Under the pieces are notes generated by a model that did no database searches, was not told the origin of the DNA, and saw nothing but the letters and a program-made list of their open reading frames with translations. Shown one piece after another: positions 9,503 through 18,801 of a DNA stretch of 64,000 nucleotides. The position numbers and the translations under genes are program-made. The stretch is from Nitrospiraceae bacterium (GTDB lineage Bacteria > Nitrospirota > Nitrospiria > Nitrospirales > Nitrospiraceae), in NCBI GenBank assembly GCA_009692155.1, contig SHZW01000004.1, positions 1-64,000 of the forward strand. The letters are read 5' to 3'. The first letter of the stretch is position 1, and every line of letters starts with the position of its first letter.

Positions 9503-10473
9503 GGGCGAGAATCACCGGGACCGGCTCCTATGCGCCGGAGCGCGTGTTGACCAATGCCGACCTTGAACGGATGGTCGAGACGTCGGACGAATGGATCGTC
9601 GAGCGCACCGGCATCCGCGAGCGCCATCTCGCCGCGCCGGGCGAAGCCTGCTCCGATCTCGGGACCAAGGCCGCCGCGCGAGCGCTGGAAGCCGCCGGCG
9701 TCGCGGCATCCGATCTGGACATGATTTTGGTTGCGACGTGCACGGGCGATGCGCCGCTGCCGTCCACGGCCTGCCTGATTCAGCATCGCCTCGGGGCGAC
9801 GAAGGCGGCGGCCTGCGATATCGGCGCGGCCTGTTGCGGGTTTGTCTATGCGCTCGCCGTCGGCGATGCCTACGTGAAAACCGGCTTTCGTCACGTGCTG
9901 GTAATCGGCTCCGAAGTCATGTCCACGATCACCAATTGGAAGGACCGCAACACCTGCGTGTTGTTCGGCGACGGGGCCGGCGCAGCCGTGCTCAGCGCCA
10001 CGACGGAGGACCGGGGCATTCTGTCGTCGCACCTGCATTCCGATGGGTCGCTCTGGAACCTGATCTGCGTACCGGGCGGCGGATCGCGGATGCCGCCGAC
10101 CGACAAAATGCTGGCCGACGAGCTGCAGTACATCAAGATGAAGGGCAATGAAACCTTCAAGGTGGCGGTCAAAACGCTCGAGGAGTCGGCTCGCGAGGCC
10201 TTGAAGGCGAATGGACTGACGGTCGGGGATCTCGACGTCTATGTGCCGCACCAGGCCAATGCGCGGATCATCAAGGCCGTGGCGACCCGCCTCGAGCTGC
10301 CGATGGAGAAAGTGGTGCTGAACATGGACCGGTACGGGAACACCTCGGCGGCCTCGATTCCCATCGCCCTGGATGAAGCCGTCCGCGCGGGGCGGATCAA
10401 GAAGGGTCACGTGGTGATGATGGCGGCATTCGGGAGCGGGCTGACCTGGGCCACGTCTCTGGTGCGATGGTAG
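9499..10473 (+). CDS. fabH: 3-oxoacyl-ACP synthase III
   Basis: GTG start overlaps plsX stop; ITGTGSYAPERVLTNADLERMVETSDEWIVERTGIRERH; active-site DIGAACCGFVYAL. Confidence 0.97.
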   Translation: MRARITGTGSYAPERVLTNADLERMVETSDEWIVERTGIRERHLAAPGEACSDLGTKAAARALEAAGVAASDLDMILVATCTGDAPLPSTACLIQHRLGATKAAACDIGAACCGFVYALAVGDAYVKTGFRHVLVIGSEVMSTITNWKDRNTCVLFGDGAGAAVLSATTEDRGILSSHLHSDGSLWNLICVPGGGSRMPPTDKMLADELQYIKMKGNETFKVAVKTLEESAREALKANGLTVGDLDVYVPHQANARIIKAVATRLELPMEKVVLNMDRYGNTSAASIPIALDEAVRAGRIKKGHVVMMAAFGSGLTWATSLVRW

Positions 10474-10561
10474 AACGTGAAGCGTATCTCGTAAGACTCC
10501 TACGAACGACGTTTTTTCCGGTTGACATTGTGGCGATAATTCCCCCATATCATACGGCGTT

Positions 10562-11500
10562 ATGGGCTCTGGAATAGGGCTGGTATTTCCCGGCCAGGGG
10601 TCGCAATCGGTCGGGATGGGACGCGCATTGTACGATGCGTATCCCGCGGCTCAGACCATTTATAAGGAAGCGTCGGCAGTACTCGGCTACGATGTAGCCG
10701 AGTTGTGTTTTAACGGACCTGCCGAGCGCTTGAATTCGACGGAGTACACGCAGCCTGCCTTGCTGACCGCCAGCATCGCGGCTCTGCGGGCGTTGGCGCC
10801 GGCCGGTCTCAAGCCGGTGGCGGTGGCCGGGCACAGTCTCGGCGAATATTCCGCATTGGTGGCGGCCGGCGGGCTGACGTTCGCAGCGGCAGCTGCGCTG
10901 GTTCAGAAACGGGGCCGGTACATGGCCGAAGCGGTCCCGCCGGGCAGCGGGTTGGTTGCGGCGATCCTGGGCCTGGCTCCCGATGCCGTACGCGACGCGT
11001 GCCGCGAAGCCTCGTCGGTCGGGGTGGTGGCGGCGGCGAACTTCAATTCTCCCGGTCAGGTCGTGATTGCGGGAGAAAAGGCGGCGGTCGAAAAGGCGAT
11101 CGAAGTTGCCAAGGCCAGAGGGGCCCAAAAGGCCATTCCGCTTCCGGTGAGCGTGCCGGTGCATACGCCGCTGATGCAATCCGCGGCGGACCGGCTGGCG
11201 AAGGATGTGGAAGCGACCGCCTGGTCGGATTTGACGGCGCCGCTGATCAACAATGCCGAGGCCAAAGCCTTGCGGACGGTGGCGGAGGTGAAGGCTTCTT
11301 TGATCAGACAACTGCCGTCGCCGGTGTTATGGGAAGATTCGATCAAGGCGATGCACGGCATGGGCGTGACGACTTTTATAGAAGTGGGGCCCGGCACCGT
11401 GTTAAGCGGATTGATCAAACGCATCGTGCCGGACGTGAAGACGATGAACGTGCAGGACCCGGCGTCGCTCGAGGCGACGTTGAAGGCGTTGCAGGGATAA
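10562..11500 (+). CDS. fabD: Malonyl-CoA:ACP transacylase
   Basis: LVFPGQGSQSVGMG; VAGHSLGEYSALVAAG. Confidence 0.97.
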   Translation: MGSGIGLVFPGQGSQSVGMGRALYDAYPAAQTIYKEASAVLGYDVAELCFNGPAERLNSTEYTQPALLTASIAALRALAPAGLKPVAVAGHSLGEYSALVAAGGLTFAAAAALVQKRGRYMAEAVPPGSGLVAAILGLAPDAVRDACREASSVGVVAAANFNSPGQVVIAGEKAAVEKAIEVAKARGAQKAIPLPVSVPVHTPLMQSAADRLAKDVEATAWSDLTAPLINNAEAKALRTVAEVKASLIRQLPSPVLWEDSIKAMHGMGVTTFIEVGPGTVLSGLIKRIVPDVKTMNVQDPASLEATLKALQG

Positions 11501-11510
11501 TGGAGTGTCC

Positions 11511-12254
11511 ATGTCGTTAGCGGGTAAAACGGCGATTGTCACGGGCGCGGCGCAGGGAATTGGCCGGGCCATCGCCGAAGCACTGGCTCGCGCCGGCGCC
11601 GATGTCGCGGTCGCCGATCTGGATCCGGGCCGGTCGCAGGACACGGTCACGGCTGTCACCAAGATGGGACGGCGGGCCATGAACATCAAGGTCAACGTCG
11701 CGAACTGGGACGACGCCAAGGCAATGGTGGATCAGGTCGTGAAGGAATGGGGCAAGGTCGATATTCTGGTCAACAACGCCGGCATTACGCGGGACGGCCT
11801 GCTGCTCCGCATGAAGGAAGAGGACTGGAACCTTGTCCTTCAAGTGAATTTGAACGGGACGTTCAACTGCACGAAGGCGGCGCTCCAGCCGATGAGCAAG
11901 CAGCGGTCCGGGCGGATCGTCAACATCGCCTCGATCGTGGGCGCGATCGGCAACGCCGGCCAGGCCAATTATGCGGCGTCCAAGGCTGCCGTGATCGGCT
12001 TCACGAAGTCGGTGGCGCGGGAGTATGCCAGCCGGGCGGTGACGGTCAACGCCGTGGCGCCAGGCTTCATCGATACGGCGATGACGCAGCAATTGTCGGC
12101 CGAAGTCAAAGAGGCATTGTCCAAGCAAATTCCGTTGGGACGGTTGGGGCAGCCGTCCGACGTGGCGGAGGCGGTGAAATTTCTGGCCTCGGACGAGGCG
12201 GGGTATATTACGGGTCACGTGTTGCATGTCAATGGCGGTATGCACATGGCATAG
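11511..12254 (+). CDS. fabG: 3-oxoacyl-ACP reductase
   Basis: SDR motifs [50 protein letters not shown]. Confidence 0.97.
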   Translation: MSLAGKTAIVTGAAQGIGRAIAEALARAGADVAVADLDPGRSQDTVTAVTKMGRRAMNIKVNVANWDDAKAMVDQVVKEWGKVDILVNNAGITRDGLLLRMKEEDWNLVLQVNLNGTFNCTKAALQPMSKQRSGRIVNIASIVGAIGNAGQANYAASKAAVIGFTKSVAREYASRAVTVNAVAPGFIDTAMTQQLSAEVKEALSKQIPLGRLGQPSDVAEAVKFLASDEAGYITGHVLHVNGGMHMA

Positions 12255-12276
12255 TACGAGGGGAGGTGCAGGACGT

Positions 12277-12519
12277 ATGGCAGCAGACGGCAAAGTAGAA
12301 GAAAAAGTCAAAAAGATCGTCGCGGAAAATCTCGGCGTGGAGGAGGACGAAGTCATTCTGGACGCCAAGTTTGTGGACGATCTCGGTGCGGATTCCCTGG
12401 ACACGGTCGAATTGGTCATGGCCTTCGAGGAAGCGTTCGATATCGAAATCCCCGATGAAGATGCCGAAAAAATTCTCACGGTCGGCAAGGCCATCGACTA
12501 CATCAAGGAAAAGATGTAA
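12277..12519 (+). CDS. acpP: Acyl carrier protein
   Basis: [32 protein letters not shown]. Confidence 0.98.
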   Translation: MAADGKVEEKVKKIVAENLGVEEDEVILDAKFVDDLGADSLDTVELVMAFEEAFDIEIPDEDAEKILTVGKAIDYIKEKM

Positions 12520-12537
12520 CTCGGGCCGGTGCGGTCT

Positions 12538-13794
12538 ATGACGGAGCACGGCAGACGTCGGGTGGTCATTACGGGGCTGGGGCTGATCACGCCTCTCGGG
12601 ATCGGCGTGAGCCCCACCTGGAAGGCGCTCTGCGAAGGACAGTCCGGCATCGGCCGCATCACGCGTTTCGATCCCACCCGGTATGCCTCCCAAATCGCGG
12701 GAGAGGTGAAGGGCTTCGATCCCGCCGCCTTCATCGAGAAAAAAGAAATCAAGAAGATGGATACCTTCATTCACTACGCCGTCGGCGCGAGCCTGATGGC
12801 GGTGGATGATGCGGGTCTGAAAGTTGCCCCGGAGGAGGCCACGCGGGTCGGCGTCTATATCGGCTCCGGCATCGGCGGGCTGGGCTCGATCGAGCATTAC
12901 GGGAAGGTGCTGCAGGAAAAAGGCCCTGACCGTGTCTCGCCGTTCTTTATCCCCATGACCATCATCAACCTGGCGTCCGGCCAGGTGGCGATCCGGCTCG
13001 GTGCCAAGGGGCCGAACTCCTGCGCCGTGACAGCCTGCGCCACCGGCAACCACTGCATCGGGGACGCGTTCCGCCTGATCCAGCTGGACGAGGCGGATGT
13101 CATGGTCGCGGGTGGAGCCGAAGCGGCGATCACCCCCTTGGGCGTGGCCGGATTTGCGGCATCACGCGCCCTCTCCACGCGGAATGATGAGCCGACCAAA
13201 GCCAGCCGGCCGTTCGACAAGGATCGGGACGGGTTCGTACTCGGCGAAGGGGCGGGCATCGTCGTGCTGGAAGAACTGGAGCGGGCCAAGCGGCGCGGCA
13301 CCAGGATCTATGCCGAGCTGGTCGGCTACGGCATGAACAGCGACGCCTATCACATCACGGCGCCGTCGGAAAACGGCGAGGGCGCGGTCCGCTGCATGGA
13401 GCTGGCGATCAAGGACGCGAAGATTTCCAAGGACGAGGTCGGCTACATCAATGCCCACGGGACGTCCACGATGGCCGATGCGATCGAGACCAGCGCGGTC
13501 AAGCAGGTGTTCGGCGAGCGAGCCCGACGCATTCCGGTCAGTTCGACCAAGTCCATGACCGGCCATCTGCTCGGGGCCGCCGGTGGGATTGAAGCGGTGT
13601 TCAGCGTACTGGCGATCTACCACAAGCTGTTGCCGCCGACGATCAATCTCGATCATCCTGATCCGGCGTGCGACCTTGATTACATTCCGTGGAAGGCGCG
13701 TCCGGCATCGGTCACGGTGGCGCTCTCCAATTCATTCGGGTTCGGCGGCGTCAACGCCTGCCTGTTGTTCAAGCGAATAGCAAACAGCGAATAG
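12538..13794 (+). CDS. fabF: 3-oxoacyl-ACP synthase II
   Basis: RRVVITGLGLITPLGIG; TACATGNHCIGDAFR; SNSFGFGGVNACLLF. Confidence 0.97.
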   Translation: MTEHGRRRVVITGLGLITPLGIGVSPTWKALCEGQSGIGRITRFDPTRYASQIAGEVKGFDPAAFIEKKEIKKMDTFIHYAVGASLMAVDDAGLKVAPEEATRVGVYIGSGIGGLGSIEHYGKVLQEKGPDRVSPFFIPMTIINLASGQVAIRLGAKGPNSCAVTACATGNHCIGDAFRLIQLDEADVMVAGGAEAAITPLGVAGFAASRALSTRNDEPTKASRPFDKDRDGFVLGEGAGIVVLEELERAKRRGTRIYAELVGYGMNSDAYHITAPSENGEGAVRCMELAIKDAKISKDEVGYINAHGTSTMADAIETSAVKQVFGERARRIPVSSTKSMTGHLLGAAGGIEAVFSVLAIYHKLLPPTINLDHPDPACDLDYIPWKARPASVTVALSNSFGFGGVNACLLFKRIANSE

Positions 13795-13884
13795 CATGTA
13801 GCCCGAACGGGATTTCCCTCAACATTGATCGAAAGCGGAGCTTCCTTATCCAGCTATCCGCTACTCGCTACCAGCTATTTTCTA
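13773..13884. repeat. Heptad-phased inverted-arm array (fabF-rnc junction, overlaps fabF 3' end)
   Basis: gcgaata/gcaaaca/gcgaata/gcatgta versus cagctat/ccgctac/tcgctac/cagctat. Confidence 0.8.
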
Positions 13885-13890
13885 GATTAT

Positions 13891-14604
13891 ATGGCGCGTA
13901 CTCCACTCGATGAGGCTCAACAGGCGATCGGGTACACGTTTCGCAATTCCCGGCTGCTCGACGAAGCGCTGACGCACACATCCTATGCCAATGAGTTCAA
14001 GGACCAGGGCTCGACGGACAACGAGCGGTTGGAGTTTCTTGGCGACGCGGTCCTGGCGCTGATCATCAGCGAGCATGTGGCCTCGGCCTGTCCCGATTTG
14101 GCGGAAGGCGCGCTGTCGAAGCTGCGGTCTCATCTGGTGAGCGAAGTGTCATTGTCCCGCGCAGCCCGCCGGCTGGATCTCGGGAAACTGCTCCGGCTGG
14201 GTCGCGGCGAGGAACGCACCCAGGGGCGCGACAAAGAGTCCATTCTCGCCAATACGCTGGAGGCCGTCCTGGCGGCGGTCTATCTGGACGGGGGGCTGGA
14301 TGCGGCGCGAAGTTTTGCCCTCAAGGCTTTTGCTCAGGAGTTGCGCGAAGCCACGAGCCGTGAAGCGGGCGAAACGCTTTCAGGCGATTACAAGACGCTG
14401 CTTCAGGAATGGTGCCAGCAACGGCATGACTGCGTGCCGCAGTACGTGACGACGAACGAAGCGGGCCCGGATCATCAGAAGACGTTCGAAGTGCAGGTGA
14501 CGGTGCAGGGCAAGGCGCTGGGCCGGGGCGAGGGGCGAAGCAAAAAAGAGGCGGAACAGGCGGCGGCGCAGCAGGCGTTGGAAGCAGTGAGACGTGAAAA
14601 GTAA
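13891..14604 (+). CDS. rnc: Ribonuclease III
   Basis: DNERLEFLGDAVLALIISEH; C-terminal dsRBD GRGEGRSKKEAEQAAAQQALE. Confidence 0.96.
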   Translation: MARTPLDEAQQAIGYTFRNSRLLDEALTHTSYANEFKDQGSTDNERLEFLGDAVLALIISEHVASACPDLAEGALSKLRSHLVSEVSLSRAARRLDLGKLLRLGRGEERTQGRDKESILANTLEAVLAAVYLDGGLDAARSFALKAFAQELREATSREAGETLSGDYKTLLQEWCQQRHDCVPQYVTTNEAGPDHQKTFEVQVTVQGKALGRGEGRSKKEAEQAAAQQALEAVRREK

Positions 14605-14616
14605 AAAGTGAAAAGC
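14587..14616. repeat. Single-arm heptad array overlapping the rnc stop codon
   Basis: agacgtg/aaaagta/aaaagtg/aaaagca. Confidence 0.5.
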
Positions 14617-14637
14617 ATGGAGGGAGGAGGAAGGACG

Positions 14638-15228
14638 ATGATGAGAGGATATTTCAAAACGGCGATGCATGCGGCTTTGGTGACGGCCGTTCTGTGCTTC
14701 ACGGCGGGAGCGAGTCTGGCGGCGGACAAGGACAAGGCTCCGGCCAAGGGGCCCAAGGCGATCATCAATACCAAGTTCGGTGAGATTGAAATCGAGTTTT
14801 TCACGGACAAGGCGCCCAACCATGTGGCGAATTTCATCAAGCTGACCAAGTCCGGCTTCTACAATGGCACTATTTTCCACCGTGTCATCCCCGGCTTTAT
14901 GATCCAGGGCGGGGATCCCAATACGAAGGATCAGTCGAACAAAGCGGCCTATGGCATGGGCGGGCCCGGCTATAACGTGAACGCGGAGTTCAGCGACATC
15001 CAGCACAAGCGCGGTATCCTGTCCATGGCACGGGCCGAAGATCCGAACAGCGCCGGCTCGCAGTTCTACATTGTGGTGGAGAATTCATTTTTCCTCGACC
15101 TCAAGTACACGGTATTCGGTCAGGTGGTCAAAGGGATGGGCGTGGCGGACAAGATCGTCAACCAGCCGCGTGATAATAGGGATCTGCCGGTGCAGCGAGT
15201 GGAGATGACGGTAACCATTGTAGAGTAG
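14638..15228 (+). CDS. Secreted cyclophilin-type peptidyl-prolyl cis-trans isomerase
   Basis: IINTKFGEIEIEFFTDKAPNHVANFIKL, FHRVIPGFMIQGGD; N-terminal signal peptide. Confidence 0.95.
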   Translation: MMRGYFKTAMHAALVTAVLCFTAGASLAADKDKAPAKGPKAIINTKFGEIEIEFFTDKAPNHVANFIKLTKSGFYNGTIFHRVIPGFMIQGGDPNTKDQSNKAAYGMGGPGYNVNAEFSDIQHKRGILSMARAEDPNSAGSQFYIVVENSFFLDLKYTVFGQVVKGMGVADKIVNQPRDNRDLPVQRVEMTVTIVE

Positions 15229-15338
15229 CCGGTGCAGCCGAGTTGCCTCCGTGATTGCAGAACGCGAAGGCGAGGACGTGCTGGCGGTCAGCCTCCCTTC
15301 CGTGCTCGCAGAGGGCGCACGATGAGGAAGAATGAGCG

Positions 15339-15428
15339 TGGCGGTCGGTCTGCCTTCCGTGCTCGCGCAACGCGCGGCCTCAGAAGGCCCTCGTTGGACG
15401 CGCGCAGTCAAAGGCAGACCGTCCGCCG
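15339..15428. repeat. Composite palindrome with ~52-nt conserved core (copy 2)
   Basis: gcggtcggtctgcctt...aaggcagaccgtccgc outer arms; core ccgtgctcgcgcaacgcgcggcctcagaaggccctcgttggacgcgcgcag. Confidence 0.85.
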
Positions 15429-15448
15429 CTCTAATTAAAAGCGTGGGC

Positions 15449-15485
15449 GGGGACAGACCGCTGATGGGCCTGTCCCCGCTCGGAA
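15449..15485. repeat. Dispersed hairpin repeat, copy 1
   Basis: ggcggggacagaccgctgatgggcctgtccccgctcgg; recurs at 33507-33545. Confidence 0.85.
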
Positions 15486-15539
15486 TGGAAAGTGCAGTCG
15501 AAGGGAACCTGACTGCTGCTCGATGAGAGGGGAGAGTGT

Positions 15540-15587
15540 GGGCGGGAGTCGTAGGTTTGCCTAAACGGCAAGAAAGACTCCCGCCCA
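15540..15587. repeat. Perfect 11-bp stem hairpin
   Basis: gggcgggagtc ... gactcccgccc. Confidence 0.8.
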
Positions 15588-15738
15588 GTTTGTGCCGGGA
15601 AGTGTCATTCGGCACCAGGGTGGCACCAACCAGCACTGCTTTTCTTTGGAAGACCAACCCTCATAGACGGTCTGACCCGGTTTATGAGGAGCTACGCGAG
15701 CGAGAAGGCTTGAGACCAGTTTAAAGGGGGCAGGTCAT

Positions 15739-16103
15739 TCATGGGGTCGCCATCGCTCCACCGCGCCTGCGGGCACGTTCTAAAGCACCGCTAAATACTT
15801 CATGCCCTGCCACTGAGTCACCATTAAACACACTCTTTATTTTTATCTCCTCCCCTGATCGTAAGGTGACTTCCACTATTTGAAGGGTTGTTTCCCTTCC
15901 GGTTCTCTCTGTCATATTAATTTTGACAATATCCTCGTACCTGACTTGCCGGGCTCGCATAAAATAATGGATCCGGATTCCGTCCTCTCAAGAGTAATTT
16001 TCCGAACTAATCTAAACCACATTACCCAAACCCACCCAGTGAATAAAAGGAAGCCAAGCCAGAGGAGCGTTTCACCTTCTGGGATGGGGTTTGTCACCAA
16101 CAT
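15739..16103 (-). pseudogene. Small membrane protein, frameshifted
   Basis: N-terminal TM frame (MLVTNPIPEGETLLWLGFLLFTGWVWVMWF...ERTESGSIIL) appears to continue in the other frame (RARQVRYEDIVKINMTERTGRETTLQIVEVTLRSGEEIKIKSVFNGD). Confidence 0.5.
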
Positions 16104-16602
16104 AAAAGTAAAAAACTAGGCATAAATAGAATACCCATGTAATACCATGAAGCGGTTGTAAGGGTTGTTTGGGGAATTCTGCGCTCCAGATTCTTCGCAT
16201 TCATCTCAACCAGCGATACAAGATTTTGATACTTATCAAGCCAATGATAAAACTGCATCACCTTCTTGTCGGCGGGACCATAAATCAACAACTTTGGAGA
16301 GAAACTGGTCATTTCAACGCGTGAAATATCCGACCTGCTAATAAAAACGCGAGGCTGGCCAGGATAGAAGCACGCCAACCCCAAATCAGTTGCTACGAAA
16401 TAGTGCCTGGAAGTATGGATAAACCAGAAACCGAATAACAGAGTGAGCAAAAAAAGATATACACGATTACTTCGTCCTTTTCGGTTTCCGGAGGGCTGGC
16501 AAATAAAACAAAAAAAACAAGCAAAACAAAAGCGCATACCAACAAGCTGAATGATATGGGGTATCGGAAAGTTTCTTCTTTGGTGGTGGAAACTGGGCTC
16601 AT
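16094..16602 (-). pseudogene. Membrane protein, frameshifted at an A7/T7 tract
   Basis: Frame 16393-16602 (MSPVSTTKEETFRYPISFSLLVCAFVLLVFFVLFASPPETEKDEVIVY) joins frame 16094-16537 (LFLLTLLFGFWFIHTSRHYFVATDLGL...) across A7 at ~16450-16456. Confidence 0.5.
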
Positions 16603-16877
16603 AAGCCTTCCCGGGGGCTGGTCATCGTCTCATACCCCGAACGAGCAATCCAAGATCTGAGACAATCTGTCTAAAATATTGCAGACACATAGAGTGCCCT
16701 CGGTGATCGCAGGTGCATTGATTGGGGATTGATGACAAGCCTAGGACAGCGAGGGGAAGGTGTCAAGGGTGGCGTTGGTCAATCGAGAAAAGGCGTGGAA
16801 ATATCTTTAACCAGAGCACTGGACCGGTTTCCAAGGGCAAGCACGGGTGTTTCTGGCCGCTGATTGCTGGTCAAAGG

Positions 16878-17576
16878 TCAGTGGTGATGGCCGCAGTCGT
16901 GGCCGTGGGTGTGTTGCGTTGGTGGGGAGGGTGTGGGTGTGAACTGGCCGGGGAGGACGATGCGGCCGCTATCGTGCTGCTTGGCCAGATGTTCGGCGAC
17001 CTGCGGGTGGTACGTCCGGATGTAGCCGACGAGGCCGTTAAGAAACCGGGACGATTGCAGCCCGCCGCCTGAGAATTCCGTCACAAATTTCAAGGCACGG
17101 TCCAGCACCTCGGTCGCCAGTGTCGTGTCCGGAAGCGGCTGGTCCTTCTGCTTGCTGAATACCTCGTACTGTTTTTTCAGGTGTTCAGCGAAGATCGGCG
17201 CCATGGCTGTCGGGATGTGCAGCGGGCTGAGATTCCTCCGGAGCGACTGAATGCCGGTGATGACTTCCGCGTCCTGCCCGTCCAGCCGGTTGCAGAAATA
17301 CCCGAACGTAATCGTCTCGATGAAGTTGAAGAGCCCGGCGGCCTTGTCGTCACCCAGCGTGAAGAGGTCCTTGTAGAAATCCTTGCGGGCTTGCGCGAAC
17401 CGTTCGCCGGAGCGCTTCTGCTGGTAGTCGCTGCTGGAGTCCAGGTATTGGCAGTCGGCAGGGCAGGCGATGCGCGTCATGCGGTGTTCGCCGCAGCACT
17501 GGCTGCAGATAATCCCGTTCAGCGCGGGGCAGGATCTTTTTCCTTTTCGTTCGTGACAATAGACGCACTTGCTCAT
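16878..17576 (-). CDS. Cysteine-rich N-terminal Zn-cluster protein with His-rich C-terminus
   Basis: MSKCVYCHERKGKRSCPALNGIICSQCCGEHRMTRIACPADCQYL ... HTHGHDCGHHH. Confidence 0.75.
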   Translation of the reverse strand: MSKCVYCHERKGKRSCPALNGIICSQCCGEHRMTRIACPADCQYLDSSSDYQQKRSGERFAQARKDFYKDLFTLGDDKAAGLFNFIETITFGYFCNRLDGQDAEVITGIQSLRRNLSPLHIPTAMAPIFAEHLKKQYEVFSKQKDQPLPDTTLATEVLDRALKFVTEFSGGGLQSSRFLNGLVGYIRTYHPQVAEHLAKQHDSGRIVLPGQFTPTPSPPTQHTHGHDCGHHH

Positions 17577-18598
17577 TTCGGAGTGGCACCTTCCTGAGGT
17601 GGCCTGGAACCAGTGAATCCGTAATCCGCCAGGGTTCGTTTCTGTTTGTCGGATTTGAACGGCGACTCAAGCCCGTTGATCTCGGCGGCGTTCCCGTAGA
17701 GATAGGGGACAAGAATAAGATTCTTCGCGCGGTCCACGCTGATATCGGCCGGGGTCGGCAGATATTCCGCGATCACGTTGAAGTGACGGTCGGGACGCAT
17801 CCGCCAGATCTTGCCGGCGGTGAAGTCCGAGACGTACATGTTCCCCCAGGTGTCGAAGTCCACGCCGTCGAGATTTTTGAATCGTGCCGAGAAAAATCCG
17901 TTCGAGACCAACTCGGTGATCATGCCGTTCTCGGCGATCTCGACAATGCTGCCCTTGTGCCAACTGACGGCAATCAGCCGCCCGGTCTTCGGATGCACAG
18001 CCAGTCCGCGCGGACCGGCCAGCGCGGCGTCGCGTACCAGCACGGAGACGGCATGTTGCTTCGCGGGGTCAATCCGGTAAATGACGTTGGCATCCATGTC
18101 GGACGCATAGAGGAGGCCCTGCTGATTCGCGGCCACATCCACCAGCGAGACCGCGCCCGGCTGTCCGGCAAACGAAACTGCGACCACGGGCTTCCCGGTC
18201 TTGACGTCGAAGGCGCGGAGCGCATCCAGATCGGCAACGTACAGGAGTTGGTTGATGACGGCCATGCCTTTGGGCGCGTGGAGCGTGGTGCCTCCGTCCC
18301 CGCCGCGAATAAATTGCGACGCGATGACTTTGCCGTCCCGGTCCAGCTTCGTGATGAAGCCGTTGTTGTCTTTTGCGGCCGGCTCGCCGTTGACGTTGGA
18401 GATGAAGTAGCACTCGCAGGTCTGGTCTGACAGGAAGCTCTGGGGAGCCTGCAAGCCGGTGACTTGCAGCGCCGGCGCGGGCGCGGGCAGTCCCAGCAGC
18501 AGGAGGATAGCCAGCGCGACCGGTCCGGAACGGAGTGGCAGGCGGTGTGTCAACGTTGTGCTTTCTGGTTTGTGCCGGATGTCATCTGAAGCAGGCAT
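17573..18598 (-). CDS. Secreted NHL/SMP-30-like beta-propeller protein
   Basis: Signal-like LALAILLLLGLPAPAPALQ; NHL/SGL-like GVDFDTWGNMYVSDFTAGKIWRM; start re-assigned to ATG at 18598. Confidence 0.75.
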   Translation of the reverse strand: MPASDDIRHKPESTTLTHRLPLRSGPVALAILLLLGLPAPAPALQVTGLQAPQSFLSDQTCECYFISNVNGEPAAKDNNGFITKLDRDGKVIASQFIRGGDGGTTLHAPKGMAVINQLLYVADLDALRAFDVKTGKPVVAVSFAGQPGAVSLVDVAANQQGLLYASDMDANVIYRIDPAKQHAVSVLVRDAALAGPRGLAVHPKTGRLIAVSWHKGSIVEIAENGMITELVSNGFFSARFKNLDGVDFDTWGNMYVSDFTAGKIWRMRPDRHFNVIAEYLPTPADISVDRAKNLILVPYLYGNAAEINGLESPFKSDKQKRTLADYGFTGSRPPQEGATPK

Positions 18599-18696
18599 GC
18601 AAAGATTCGTGGATGGTACGGGACACTTGAAAGGCGTGTCAAGGAACGTTGACACCGATTTCAAGGCCCTGCTATTGTGCAACGGTTTTTCAGCAA

Positions 18697-18790
18697 GTAT
18701 GAAGTATGACTGATGAACGCTGAACGGAGAGAGGTTCAGTTGTTTCTTCAGTTCATCGTTCACAGTTCATAGTTCATTGTTCATCGTTTC
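18697..18790. repeat. Heptad-phased inverted-arm array upstream of folD
   Basis: Right arm gttcatc/gttcaca/gttcata/gttcatt/gttcatc; left arm tgaacgc/tgaacgg with preceding atgaagt/atgac words. Confidence 0.85.
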
Positions 18791-18801
18791 GGGAGGAGAA
18801 C

